Below are positions 28,239 to 35,818 of a stretch of DNA of 64,000 nt, piece by piece; position 1 is the stretch's first letter, and each line of letters opens with the position of its first letter. The stretch lies in assembly GCF_004570845.1 (NCBI RefSeq), contig NZ_SPQZ01000003.1, positions 62,001-126,000 on the forward strand. The letters run 5' to 3'. Source of the DNA: Orlajensenia leifsoniae (GTDB taxonomy: Bacteria > Actinomycetota > Actinomycetes > Actinomycetales > Microbacteriaceae). The position numbers and the translations under genes were made by a program. The notes beneath the pieces were generated by a model. The model searched no databases. It saw nothing but the letters and a program-made list of their open reading frames with translations, and was not told the DNA's origin.

Positions 28239-28267
28239 GAAAGCGCCCGACCATGACGGTCGAGCGC
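28239..28267 (-). terminator. Terminator after the bS22-type gene
   Basis: On the minus strand GCGCTCGACC and GGTCGGGCGC form a 10-bp stem (one G-T pair) with a 5-base loop, followed by TTTCT. It lies 27 bases after the small ribosomal protein gene. Confidence 0.7.
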
Positions 28268-28293
28268 TCGTGCAAGTAGAAGTCGGAAAGACT

Positions 28294-28392
28294 CTACTTC
28301 TTGTTGCGACGCTGGTGGCGAGTCTTGCGAAGCAGCTTGCGGTGCTTCTTCTTCGCCATGCGCTTGCGACGCTTCTTGATTACAGAACCCAC
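28294..28392 (-). CDS. 32-residue AURKAIP1/COX24-domain protein (bS22-type ribosomal protein)
   Basis: GTG at 28392, with GAGG five bases upstream, opens 32 codons encoding GSVIKKRRKRMAKKKHRKLL and a further run of Arg/Lys, ending RRNKK. This closely resembles the 33-residue mycobacterial protein placed in the small ribosomal subunit as bS22. About half the residues are Lys or Arg. A TAGACT at 28449-28454 gives a likely promoter with a roughly 50-base leader. The small HTH gene upstream (28509-28703) is the same neighbour as in Mycobacterium tuberculosis (Rv0500A/Rv0500B, from memory). Confidence 0.85.
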   Translation of the reverse strand: MGSVIKKRRKRMAKKKHRKLLRKTRHQRRNKK

Positions 28393-28508
28393 GCGAACCT
28401 CACACGAATCGGGGGCGACCGGCGGATGCTCGGCCACACGAAGTGCCCAGTCTACCGGATGGAACGGCTCCGTGGAGCCACGGGATGCCGTCGGGCACCC
28501 CGAGACAG

Positions 28509-28703
28509 TCAGGCCGTGTCGGCGACGTGATTCTCGACGGCGGCTGCGACGGCCGATTCCGGCACCCGGAAGGAGCGACCGAAGCGGATGGCGGGCAGCT
28601 CACCGGCATGGACGAGGCGGTACACGGTCATCTTCGAGACGCGCATCATCTCGGCCACCTCGGCGACGGTGAGGAAACGCACGTCTGAGAGATCGCTCGT
28701 CAT
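28509..28703 (-). CDS. Small excisionase/MerR-type helix-turn-helix protein
   Basis: 64 residues, nearly all one winged HTH: FLTVAEVAEMMRVSKMTVYR, LVHAGELPAIRFGRSFRV. It is the HTH-17 (excisionase-like) type, but the chromosomal setting beside the bS22 gene shows a core actinobacterial regulator, not a prophage gene. ATG 28703 has GAAGG upstream. Upstream lies the palindrome CACTCGAGTG (28744-28753), a possible operator, perhaps autoregulatory. Confidence 0.85.
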   Translation of the reverse strand: MTSDLSDVRFLTVAEVAEMMRVSKMTVYRLVHAGELPAIRFGRSFRVPESAVAAAVENHVADTA

Positions 28704-28871
28704 GATGGTGGACCTTCGCTCGGGACCGTCCTGGTCGCTATCACACTCGAGTGAACCGTTGTGACTGGAGTGTTTAACGAGACTCTAGAACTCCGGGCGC
28801 GCGGCGTCCAGTGCTGATCCGCCACCACTTCGCGGGTGACGACGTCGAGGGCGTCAGCGCGACAGGGAGAG

Positions 28872-29312
28872 CTACTTGCGCCAGGACTTCGGCCGGACGT
28901 CCTTCACAGCGCTGCTGACCTGGTGCGACGCGTCGGCGACCGCCTTGCCGATGGCGGCGGCGAAGGCCTTCTGCTCCTCCTTGAGGCCCTCGGCGATGGC
29001 GGCCTCCTCGGCGACGGCTGCCTCGAAGTCGACGCTGAGGAACGGGATGAGCCAGTCCTCGATCTCCTCGAGAGGCGCGTAGACCAGGTGGTAGTAGCGG
29101 TGCTGCCCCTCTTCGCGCACGCCCACGAGCCCGGCCTCGCGCAGCACCTTGAGGTGCTTGGAAACCGTCGGCTGGCTGAGACCCAGCTCGGCGACGATGG
29201 CCGAGACGCTGATCTCACTCGGACGCGTCGAACCCTCGGTGTGGTGCGCGAGCAGGGTGCCGAGGATGTCACGTCTGGTGGCATCCGCCACAACGTCGAA
29301 GATGTCCGCCAT
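28872..29312 (-). CDS. ArsR-family transcriptional regulator
   Basis: 146 residues. The N-terminal winged HTH (about 5-95) shows VADATRRDILGTLL, ELGLSQPTVSKHLKVLREAGLV and the wing REEGQHRYYHLV. No metal-binding Cys motif is visible, so the signal is probably not a heavy metal. The C-terminal 50 residues are Ala/Glu-rich and helical. Start ATG 29312 with TAACCT at 29319-29324 and six bases: leaderless. It diverges from the Ktr potassium genes by 90 bases and may regulate them. Confidence 0.85.
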   Translation of the reverse strand: MADIFDVVADATRRDILGTLLAHHTEGSTRPSEISVSAIVAELGLSQPTVSKHLKVLREAGLVGVREEGQHRYYHLVYAPLEEIEDWLIPFLSVDFEAAVAEEAAIAEGLKEEQKAFAAAIGKAVADASHQVSSAVKDVRPKSWRK

Positions 29313-29402
29313 GGTGCAAGGTTAGTCAGTCCGACCGGGGAGTACCATGACATTTCGAACCGCCGTCGGAACAATCGGCTTCGCAGGGAATGAGGGGTCG
29401 TG

Positions 29403-30845
29403 ATGCAGCGCAGTCTGGCGGCTCGCGGCTTCGTCACCCCGTCGAGATCGTGGGGCGGGCGCGTTCGCGACGGCGTCGACTTCCTCGCCAGGCACTCCCC
29501 AGCCAGGTTCGCGATCCTCATCTTCACGGCGCTCATCCTGCTGTGGACCTTCATGCTCTCGCTGCCCATAGCGAGCCAGAGCAGGTCGATGACACCCCTG
29601 GCCGATGCCCTGTTCACGGCCGTGTCCGTCATCTGCGTGACCGGACTGTCGACGGTCGACATGGCCACGCACTGGTCGGGCTTCGGCAACGCCATCATCT
29701 TCATCGGCGTCAACATCGGAGGCGTCGGCGTGCTGACGCTCGCCTCCATCCTCGGCCTCGTGGTGTCCCGACGCATCAGCCTGCGCACCCGCCTCATGGC
29801 GGCGAGTGACAGCAACCCGTCGCGCATCCACGTCGGCCCGGTGAACGAGGGCCAGGCGGTGCGTCTCGGCGAGGTGGGAAGCCTGCTCGCCACCGTGGCT
29901 ATCAGCGCCCTGGCCATCGAGGCCATCACAGCGCTCGTCCTGTTCCCACGGGTCCTCGCCGCCGGCTACGACCTCGGGCACTCGATCTGGTACAGCGTCT
30001 ACTACGCCGCCATGGCCTTCACGAACACGGGGTTCATCCCGAATCCCGAGGGCATCGCCCCCTTCGAACACGACTACATCTTCCTGGCCGGGCTGATGTT
30101 CGGAGTCGTGCTGGGCGCCATCGGCTTCCCCGTCATCTACGCGCTCGTGCGCCTCTGGCGCTCACCGCGCAAGTGGACCGTGCACGTGAAGCTCACCCTC
30201 TTCACCTTCGCCGTGCTGCTCGTCGCCGGCACCGCGCTCTTCATCTGGCTGGAGTTCGACAACCCGAAGACCTTCGGCGGCCTGAACGCCTTCGACACTG
30301 TGTTCCAGTCCTTCTTCATGTCGGTCATGACCCGATCCGGCGGGTTCTCGACCATCGACATCGCCGACCTGCACGGGTCGAGCCTGCTCGTGGCCGACAT
30401 GCTCATGTTCATCGGCGGCGGCTCGGCGTCGACCGCCGGCGGCATCAAGGTCACGACTCTCGCCGTGCTCTTCCTGGCCGCCTTCGCCGAGGCCCGCGGA
30501 CGCGACGCGATGGAGGCCTTCGGTCGCCGCATCCCGCGCGACATCCTGCGCCTCGCCGTGAGCGTCGTGCTCTGGGGAGCGACGACCGTGGCGGTGTCGA
30601 GCATCCTGCTGCTGCACATCACCAAGGCGTCGCTCGACATCGTGCTGTTCGACGTCATTTCGGCGTTCGCCACCTGCGGACTGTCGACGGGCCTCACGCA
30701 GGACCTGCCGACGGCCGGAGTCTACGTGCTGTCGGCGACCATGTTCATGGGTCGCGTTGGTACAGTGACTCTCGCTGCAGCCCTGGCCGCCAGCCAGTCG
30801 CGACAGCTGTTCAAGCGCCCTGAAGAGAGGCCCATCGTTGGTTGA
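29403..30845 (+). CDS. ktrB: TrkH/KtrB-type potassium uptake subunit
   Basis: A 480-residue membrane channel/transporter of the Trk/Ktr/HKT superfamily. The four selectivity-filter glycines are visible: SVICVTGLSTVD, AFTNTGFIPN, MTRSGGFSTID and SAFATCGLSTGLT. It passes K+ into the cell when gated by the cytoplasmic KtrA ring. ATG 29403 was chosen over GTG 29400 because GAGGGG is then five bases away. The KtrA gene overlaps its end by 8 bases. Confidence 0.92.
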   Translation: MQRSLAARGFVTPSRSWGGRVRDGVDFLARHSPARFAILIFTALILLWTFMLSLPIASQSRSMTPLADALFTAVSVICVTGLSTVDMATHWSGFGNAIIFIGVNIGGVGVLTLASILGLVVSRRISLRTRLMAASDSNPSRIHVGPVNEGQAVRLGEVGSLLATVAISALAIEAITALVLFPRVLAAGYDLGHSIWYSVYYAAMAFTNTGFIPNPEGIAPFEHDYIFLAGLMFGVVLGAIGFPVIYALVRLWRSPRKWTVHVKLTLFTFAVLLVAGTALFIWLEFDNPKTFGGLNAFDTVFQSFFMSVMTRSGGFSTIDIADLHGSSLLVADMLMFIGGGSASTAGGIKVTTLAVLFLAAFAEARGRDAMEAFGRRIPRDILRLAVSVVLWGATTVAVSSILLLHITKASLDIVLFDVISAFATCGLSTGLTQDLPTAGVYVLSATMFMGRVGTVTLAAALAASQSRQLFKRPEERPIVG

Positions 30846-31509
30846 TCGCATCAAGCACGACGCTCCAGTCCTCGTGATCGGCCTCGGCCGGTTCGGAGCG
30901 GCGACGGCCGGTCAGCTCGACCGCCTCGGCCGCGAGGTGCTCGCCGTCGACGACAACGAACTGCTCGTCCAGAAGTGGTCGGAGCGGGTGACCCACGCCG
31001 TGCAGGCCGACGCGAAGTCCATAGACGCGCTGCGCCAGATCGGCGCCCAGGACTTCTCCATCGCCGTGTGCGCCGTCGGTTCCAGCGTCGAGGCCTCGGT
31101 GCTCATCACAGCGAACCTCGTGGACCTCAAGATCCCGCAGATCTGGGCGAAGGCCATCTCGACCTCGCACGGCAAGATCCTCGAGCGCATCGGCGCGAAC
31201 CACGTGATCTACCCCGAGCGCGAGGCCGGCGAGCGCACGGCCCACCTCGTGAGCGGACGGATGCTGGACTTCATCGAGTTCGACGACGATTTCGCCCTCG
31301 TGAAGATGTATCCGCCGAAGCCCATCCGCGGCCTGTCCCTGCAGGACTCCGGCGTGCGCTCGAAGTACCGGATCACCGTCGTGGGCGTGAAGAGCCCCGG
31401 CAAGCCGTTCACCTATGCGACCGAGCAGACCGTCGTCTCCGATCACGACCTCATCATCGTCTCGGGCACCGAGGCCGACATCGAGCGCTTCGCGGCGCTC
31501 GGGGGCTAG
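30838..31509 (+). CDS. ktrA: KtrA/TrkA potassium channel regulatory subunit
   Basis: 223 residues: an RCK N-domain with the nucleotide-binding GLGRFGAATAGQLDRLG and acidic VDDNE, then a TrkA-C domain (about 140-223). It binds ATP/ADP or NAD(H) and gates KtrB from inside. The start is a TTG at 30838 with GAGAGG seven bases upstream; it overlaps the ktrB stop by 8 bases, so the two are translationally coupled. Its 3' end overlaps the convergent proC by 4 bases. Confidence 0.92.
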   Translation: MVDRIKHDAPVLVIGLGRFGAATAGQLDRLGREVLAVDDNELLVQKWSERVTHAVQADAKSIDALRQIGAQDFSIAVCAVGSSVEASVLITANLVDLKIPQIWAKAISTSHGKILERIGANHVIYPEREAGERTAHLVSGRMLDFIEFDDDFALVKMYPPKPIRGLSLQDSGVRSKYRITVVGVKSPGKPFTYATEQTVVSDHDLIIVSGTEADIERFAALGG

Positions 31510-32342
31510 CCCGCCGCGAGCTCCCTCGCCCGGGCGAGGGCGGCATCCGTCGCCTCGTCGAAGGTCTCCTTGAGCCCGGCGCCCTCGAGCACGGCGACCG
31601 CCCGCTCGGTGGTCCCCTTCGGGCTCGTCACCCGGCGACGCAGCTCGGTGGGGTCGACGTCCGACGAGGCGAGCAGCTCGCTCGCACCGCGGAACGTCCC
31701 CTCCACCAGGGTGCGCGCCTGCTCGATCGTGAAGCCCTTGTCGACGGCCGCCGCTGTGAGCTGCTCGATGAGGTAGAAGACGTATGCGGGTCCGGAGCCC
31801 GAGATGGTCGAGAGAGCGTCGATCTGCTCCTCGGGAACCACCAGCACCTCGCCGACGGTCTCGAAGAGCGACACCGCCAGCGCGAGGTCCTCGTCGCTCG
31901 AGCGGGTACCGGCTGCGACGCCGGTCACGGCCCGACCGACGACGGCCGGGGTGTTGGGCATCGAGCGGATCACAGAGACGGATGCCGGCAGCAGCGACTC
32001 GAAGGTCGCGATCGTCACGCCGGCAGCGACGCTCACGACGACGGTTCCGGGGTTGAGCGCGTCGGCGATCTCGCGCAGCAGATCGGGCACCATCGCGGGC
32101 TTCACCGCCACGACGACGAGGGCGGCCCCGCGTACGGCCGCGCGGTTGGCGTCGGCATCGGTCTCGGTGGCCGTCGCGGTGACCCCGTCGAGGGCGTCGA
32201 GCTCTGCGGCCTTCTCCGCCGAACGGTTGGTGGCACGGATGCCGCCGGCCACGCTCACCTCCGGCTGCAGCAGTCCGCTGATGATGGCCCGGGCCATGGA
32301 ACCGGCGCCGAGGAACGCGATCGAGGGGAGTTCTGTGCTCAC
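31506..32342 (-). CDS. proC: Pyrroline-5-carboxylate reductase
   Basis: 278 residues. It reduces pyrroline-5-carboxylate to proline with NAD(P)H. Seen are the Rossmann motif FLGAGSMARAI, VVVAVKPAMV, SMPNTPAVVG and the C-terminal signature region ISGSGPAYVFYLIEQL. The start GTG 32342 has a -10 (TAGGAT, minus strand 32349-32354) exactly six bases away, so the mRNA starts at the start codon. That -10 overlaps the one for the divergent CDF gene. Confidence 0.95.
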   Translation of the reverse strand: MSTELPSIAFLGAGSMARAIISGLLQPEVSVAGGIRATNRSAEKAAELDALDGVTATATETDADANRAAVRGAALVVVAVKPAMVPDLLREIADALNPGTVVVSVAAGVTIATFESLLPASVSVIRSMPNTPAVVGRAVTGVAAGTRSSDEDLALAVSLFETVGEVLVVPEEQIDALSTISGSGPAYVFYLIEQLTAAAVDKGFTIEQARTLVEGTFRGASELLASSDVDPTELRRRVTSPKGTTERAVAVLEGAGLKETFDEATDAALARARELAAG

Positions 32343-32364
32343 CCGACCATCCTAGGATTGCGGT
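32343..32364. promoter_or_regulatory. Palindromic -10 driving two divergent leaderless genes
   Basis: The 22 bases between the start codons of proC (minus) and the CDF transporter (plus) consist of six bases, the palindrome ATCCTAGGAT (32349-32358), and six bases. Each strand reads TAGGAT followed by six bases and a start codon. The two -10 hexamers overlap by TA, so one melted region would serve both directions. No clear -35 was found on either side. Confidence 0.75.
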
Positions 32365-33327
32365 ATGAGCGCATCCGGCGGCAACAAGGCGATCCTCGCG
32401 GCACTGCTCGCGAATCTGGGGATCGCGATCACCAAGTTCATCGCCTGGTTCTTCTCGGGATCGTCGTCGATGCTCGCCGAGGGCGTGCACTCGCTCGCCG
32501 ACACGGGCAACCAGATTCTGCTGCTGCTCGGCGGTCGCAAGGCCCGCAAGCGCGCCGACCTCTCGCACCCCTTCGGCTACGGCCGCGAGCGGTACGTCTA
32601 CGCCTTCGTCGTGTCGATCATCCTGTTCTCGGTCGGTGGCGTCTTCAGCGTCTACGAGGGCTACGAGAAGCTGCAGAATCCGCACCCCCTCGACAACTGG
32701 TGGCTGCCGATCCTCGTGCTCGTCATCGCGATGATCCTGGAGTCGTTCTCCCTGCGCACCGCCGTGCGCGAATCCCGCCCGCACAAGGGCAAGGAGAGCT
32801 GGGTCGCGTTCGTCAGGCACGCGAAGGCCCCCGAGCTCCCCGTCGTCCTGCTCGAGGACGTCGCAGCCCTCACCGGACTGTTCTTCGCCTTCATCGGCGT
32901 CGGCCTCACGGCTCTCACGGGCAACGGAGTCTGGGACGCCATCGGCACCCTCGCGATCGGCGCGCTCCTCATCCTCGTGGCCGTCATCCTGGGCATGGAG
33001 ACCAAGAGCCTGCTCGTGGGCGAGGGCGCCAACCTGGCCGACTCCGCCGCCATCGAGGACGCCATCCTGGCCGGCGACGAGACCGACCGCATCATCCACA
33101 TGAAGACGCTGTACCTCGGCCCCGACGAGATCCTCGTGGGGGCGAAGATCGCCATCGACGCCGACGTGCGCTTCGCCGAGGTCGCCGCAGGCATCGACGC
33201 CATCGAGAAGCGCATCCGCGAGGCCGTGCCCGCTGCACGCACGGTCTACCTCGAGCCCGACGTCTACCACGCCAGCTCCGACCCGGCTCCCCCCACCGAC
33301 GCCATCGTCTTCAAGGGCCTGGAGTGA
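32365..33327 (+). CDS. Cation diffusion facilitator family transporter
   Basis: 320 residues with six predicted helices and a C-terminal cytoplasmic domain. The helix-II metal site is HSLAD (His42, Asp46). In the helix-V position the sequence is VVLLEDVAALTG (Glu164, Asp165) instead of the usual HxxxD, the form seen in the ZnT9-like branch, so the ion is uncertain (Zn, Mn, Fe or Co). Leaderless start: TAGGAT at 32353-32358 plus six bases. The amidotransferase gene overlaps its stop by 4 bases. Confidence 0.88.
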   Translation: MSASGGNKAILAALLANLGIAITKFIAWFFSGSSSMLAEGVHSLADTGNQILLLLGGRKARKRADLSHPFGYGRERYVYAFVVSIILFSVGGVFSVYEGYEKLQNPHPLDNWWLPILVLVIAMILESFSLRTAVRESRPHKGKESWVAFVRHAKAPELPVVLLEDVAALTGLFFAFIGVGLTALTGNGVWDAIGTLAIGALLILVAVILGMETKSLLVGEGANLADSAAIEDAILAGDETDRIIHMKTLYLGPDEILVGAKIAIDADVRFAEVAAGIDAIEKRIREAVPAARTVYLEPDVYHASSDPAPPTDAIVFKGLE

Positions 33328-34094
33328 CCGGCCTCGTACAGGGCTCGGCTCTCACGACCCGCACGGCCCTCGTCCTCCGGCACGACGCCGGCATCGGGCT
33401 CGGCAACCTCGGTCCCGTGCTCGTCGAGCACGGCTACGAGGTGCAGATCGTCGACACCCCGGCCGCCGACCTCAGCGCCATCGACCCTTCGGCCGCGGAC
33501 CTCGTGGTCGTGCTCGGCGGAGACGAGGGCGCCTACGAGGGCGCGGTGCATCCGTTCATCGATGCCGAGATCGCCCTGCTGCGCGAGCGCATCGCGGCCG
33601 AGCGCCCCATCTTCGGCGTCTGCCTCGGCGCCCAGCTGCTGGCCGAATCCCTCGGCGGCTCGGCCTACAAGGGGCCGACCACCGAGGTCGGCTATCTCGA
33701 GATCGTGCCGACGGATGCCGGAGACTCATCCCCTGTTCGCCACTTCCGCGGTGTTCCCGTCGTGCAGTGGCACGGCGACACCTACGACCTGCCCGAGGGC
33801 ATCACGACCCTCGCCACGTCGGGGCAGTACGCCCACCAGGCCTTCGCGATCGACGAGTGGCTGCTCGCCGTGCAGTTCCACCCCGAGGTGACGGCCGAGA
33901 TGCACGAGGACTGGGTGCAGCGCTGGGGCGGGGAGCTGCCCGAGCACGGACTCACGGCCGACGGGCTGCGGGCCGATCGAGCGCGCTACTCCGACGACAT
34001 GCAGCGGGCGTCGCGGGCACTGCTGGGCGAGTACCTGGATGGGCTGACTGTCGCTGAGGCAAGCTCACGGTCCGAGCACGTCTCCGCTCTCTGA
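33324..34094 (+). CDS. Class I glutamine amidotransferase-like protein
   Basis: 256 residues. The GATase-1 triad is present: Cys in FGVCLGAQLLAES and His/Glu in VQFHPEVT. No synthase domain is attached. Such stand-alone proteins act on glutamine or related amides; the partner is unknown. The GTG start overlaps the CDF stop (GTGA), so it is translationally coupled to the transporter. A long upstream open frame in the same phase covers ktrA and the CDF gene and is a shadow. Confidence 0.85.
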   Translation: MTGLVQGSALTTRTALVLRHDAGIGLGNLGPVLVEHGYEVQIVDTPAADLSAIDPSAADLVVVLGGDEGAYEGAVHPFIDAEIALLRERIAAERPIFGVCLGAQLLAESLGGSAYKGPTTEVGYLEIVPTDAGDSSPVRHFRGVPVVQWHGDTYDLPEGITTLATSGQYAHQAFAIDEWLLAVQFHPEVTAEMHEDWVQRWGGELPEHGLTADGLRADRARYSDDMQRASRALLGEYLDGLTVAEASSRSEHVSAL

Positions 34095-34216
34095 CGACTC
34101 CGCTCGCTGAGGGCCGAGCGAAGCGACCGCCCGAGGCGTGGCCTCACGCGTGCCGACGGCGCTTCGACCGCGGATTTCGTCCGGGCCTCAGCGAACGGCG
34201 GGCCTCAGCGAGCAGG
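34095..34216. repeat. Intergenic repeats, variants B and A
   Basis: Between the convergent amidotransferase and tadA genes. A reversed B element (CCGCTCGCTGAGGGCCGAGC, then GAAGCGACCGCCCGA, from about 34099) is followed by an A element (GCTTCGACCGCGGATTTCGT...CAGCGAACGG, about 34160-34199) and a partial third copy. Opposed copies could pair as a long hairpin. Confidence 0.6.
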
Positions 34217-34239
34217 TAGTGCCAGCGGAGTGCCGGTCC

Positions 34240-34704
34240 CTACCGCCTCTTCCCCTCGAAGAAGTCGAGCAGGATGCGCGAGCACTCGGCCTCCTCCACA
34301 CCGGCGAAGACCTCGACGCGGTGGTTGAGCCTGCGGTCGCGCAGCACGTCGTAGAGCGAGCCCGCGGCGCCGGCCTTCTCGTCCCACGCGCCGAACACGA
34401 CGACGGGCAGCCGTGCCGCCAGGATCGCCCCCGCGCACATGACGCAGGGTTCGAGCGTCACCGTGAGGGTGCAGCCCTCCAGGTGCCAGTCGCCGAGGGC
34501 CGCCGCGGCCTCGCGAATCGCCACGATCTCGGCGTGAGCGGTCGGGTCGTGGGTGAGTTCGCGTTCGTTGCGGCCTCGGCCGATCACCCGGCCAGAGGCA
34601 TCCGTCACCACCGCACCGACGGGAACGTCACCGCCGGCCAACGCCACCCGGGCCTCGTCGAGTGCGAGCAGCATCTGCGCGCTGTGCGCGTCGGAAGACC
34701 CCAT
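34240..34704 (-). CDS. tadA: tRNA adenosine(34) deaminase TadA
   Basis: 154 residues of the cytidine/adenosine deaminase fold with the zinc motifs HAEIVAI and PCVMCAGAI. It converts A34 to inosine in tRNA-Arg(ACG), the tRNA encoded at 60496-60568. A strong AGGAGG lies nine bases before the ATG. Divergent from upp. Confidence 0.92.
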   Translation of the reverse strand: MGSSDAHSAQMLLALDEARVALAGGDVPVGAVVTDASGRVIGRGRNERELTHDPTAHAEIVAIREAAAALGDWHLEGCTLTVTLEPCVMCAGAILAARLPVVVFGAWDEKAGAAGSLYDVLRDRRLNHRVEVFAGVEEAECSRILLDFFEGKRR

Positions 34705-34739
34705 GGGCCGCCACCTCCTGCTCGAACTAGGATGAGCCT

Positions 34740-35372
34740 ATGCGAGTCCACGTTGCCGACCACCCGCTCATCACCCACAAGCTGACGGTTCTCCGCGACA
34801 AGGACACCCCTTCGCCGGTGTTCCGTTCGCTCGTCGATGAGCTCATGACCCTGCTGGCATACGAGGCCACCCGCGACGTGCGTGTTGAGCCGCACACCAT
34901 CCAGACGCCCGTGGCCGAGACCACCGGAGTGCGCATCAGCGAGCCCCGTCCGCTCGTCGTGCCCATCCTGCGCGCCGGCCTCGGCATGCTGGAGGGCATG
35001 GTGAAGCTGCTCCCCACCGCCGAGGTCGGCTTCCTCGGCATGGCGCGCAACGAGGTCACCCTCGAGCCCACCACCTATGCCGAGCGCCTGCCCGACGACC
35101 TCTCCGCGCGTCAGTGCTTCGTGCTCGACCCGATGCTCGCCACCGGCGGCTCGCTCGCCGCGGCGATCCAGTTCCTGTTCGACCGCGGGGCCCAGGACGT
35201 CACGGCGATCTGCATCCTGGCCGCTCCAGAGGGCCTCGCCGCCGTCGAGAAGGCCTTCGAGGGTCACGACGTCACGATCGTCCTCGGCGCCGTCGACGAC
35301 CACCTCAACGAGCACGGCTACATCGTCCCCGGACTGGGCGACGCGGGCGACCGACTCTACGGACTCGTGTAG
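34740..35372 (+). CDS. upp: Uracil phosphoribosyltransferase
   Basis: 210 residues; makes UMP from uracil and PRPP. Family segments [14 protein letters not shown] and the PRPP loop [15 protein letters not shown] are intact, as is the C-terminal [12 protein letters not shown] 34740 has TAGGAT at 34728-34733 with six bases between: leaderless. It is divergent from tadA and ends in a clear terminator at 35427-35454. Confidence 0.95.
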   Translation: MRVHVADHPLITHKLTVLRDKDTPSPVFRSLVDELMTLLAYEATRDVRVEPHTIQTPVAETTGVRISEPRPLVVPILRAGLGMLEGMVKLLPTAEVGFLGMARNEVTLEPTTYAERLPDDLSARQCFVLDPMLATGGSLAAAIQFLFDRGAQDVTAICILAAPEGLAAVEKAFEGHDVTIVLGAVDDHLNEHGYIVPGLGDAGDRLYGLV

Positions 35373-35426
35373 GCGCGAATATTCTTCGGCCGACGACACG
35401 CCGTCGCGGTATGCGATCAAGAAAAT

Positions 35427-35454
35427 CCGATGAAACTTGTTTTCATCGGTTTTT
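35427..35454 (+). terminator. Rho-independent terminator after upp
   Basis: CCGATGAAA (35427-35435) pairs with TTTCATCGG (35441-35449) around a 5-base loop and is followed by TTTTTC. One of the most canonical terminators in the window. Confidence 0.9.
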
Positions 35455-35550
35455 CTTTGCCCGAAAGTCTGTCGATGACGGATGCTGCCGCGCCGCCCAC
35501 CCTTCGATGCACCTGATGCGGCCGCGATCCGGTCACACGACGACACTGAA

Positions 35551-35579
35551 TTGACACAACTCGTCACACTGGTTTTACT
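35551..35579 (+). promoter_or_regulatory. Near-consensus promoter for the Cys-rich leader ORF
   Basis: TTGACA (35551-35556), a 17-base spacer and TTTACT (35574-35579). The expected start of transcription coincides with the ATG at 35587, so the first ORF is translated from a leaderless mRNA. Confidence 0.75.
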
Positions 35580-35586
35580 GACCACC

Positions 35587-35688
35587 ATGACGAACAACGC
35601 ACACCCCCTGACCTCGCTCGAGGCCCAGAGGCATGCCGGCATGATGATGCCCGGCCGTGCGCGCATGTGTTGTCGAATGTGCAGCTGA
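35587..35688 (+). CDS. 33-codon leader peptide with Cys-rich end
   Basis: ATG at 35587 begins seven bases after a -10, so the ORF is leaderless. It encodes 33 residues ending RARMCCRMCS, with Cys codons at 28, 29 and 32, and Met-Met-Met at 19-21. Placement of Cys codons at the end of a short ORF before stem-loops and a regulator gene is the arrangement of actinobacterial cysteine-responsive leader peptides. Its stop codon lies inside the palindrome AGCTGACGTCAGCT (35683-35696). I infer that cysteinyl-tRNA supply is sensed by stalling near the end of the ORF; an unrelated small protein is the alternative. Confidence 0.65.
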   Translation: MTNNAHPLTSLEAQRHAGMMMPGRARMCCRMCS

Positions 35689-35780
35689 CGTCAGCTCCGA
35701 CCGCCGAGTCCCCGTAGCGGACTCCCGAGGCCTTCCGGCCGCCATTCACCGAACCCTCTCGTCGCCCCTCTTCCGCGACG
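35683..35780 (+). promoter_or_regulatory. Stem-loop region between leader ORF and regulator
   Basis: Four structures follow one another: the palindrome AGCTGACGTCAGCT over the leader stop (35683-35696); GAGTCC/GGACTC with a 7-base loop (35706-35724); GGCC-TTCC-GGCC (35729-35740); and CGTCGC/GCGACG with a 9-base loop (35760-35780), which ends 38 bases before the regulator start. None has a T run, so control could act on translation or Rho access rather than intrinsic termination. Confidence 0.5.
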
Positions 35781-35818
35781 GGTTCATCGCAGCACCATCT
35801 TTCTCTGAAGGACTTCTC

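Noticed and set aside
28509-28703. Excisionase-like HTH protein taken as a sign of a prophage
   Set aside because: No integrase, repeats or phage genes nearby; the neighbour is a ribosomal protein gene and the pair is a core actinobacterial arrangement.
30975-33323. Long plus-strand frame running into the glutamine amidotransferase
   Set aside because: Covers ktrA, proC and the CDF gene in other frames; only the part from 33324 matches a protein family and has a coupled start.
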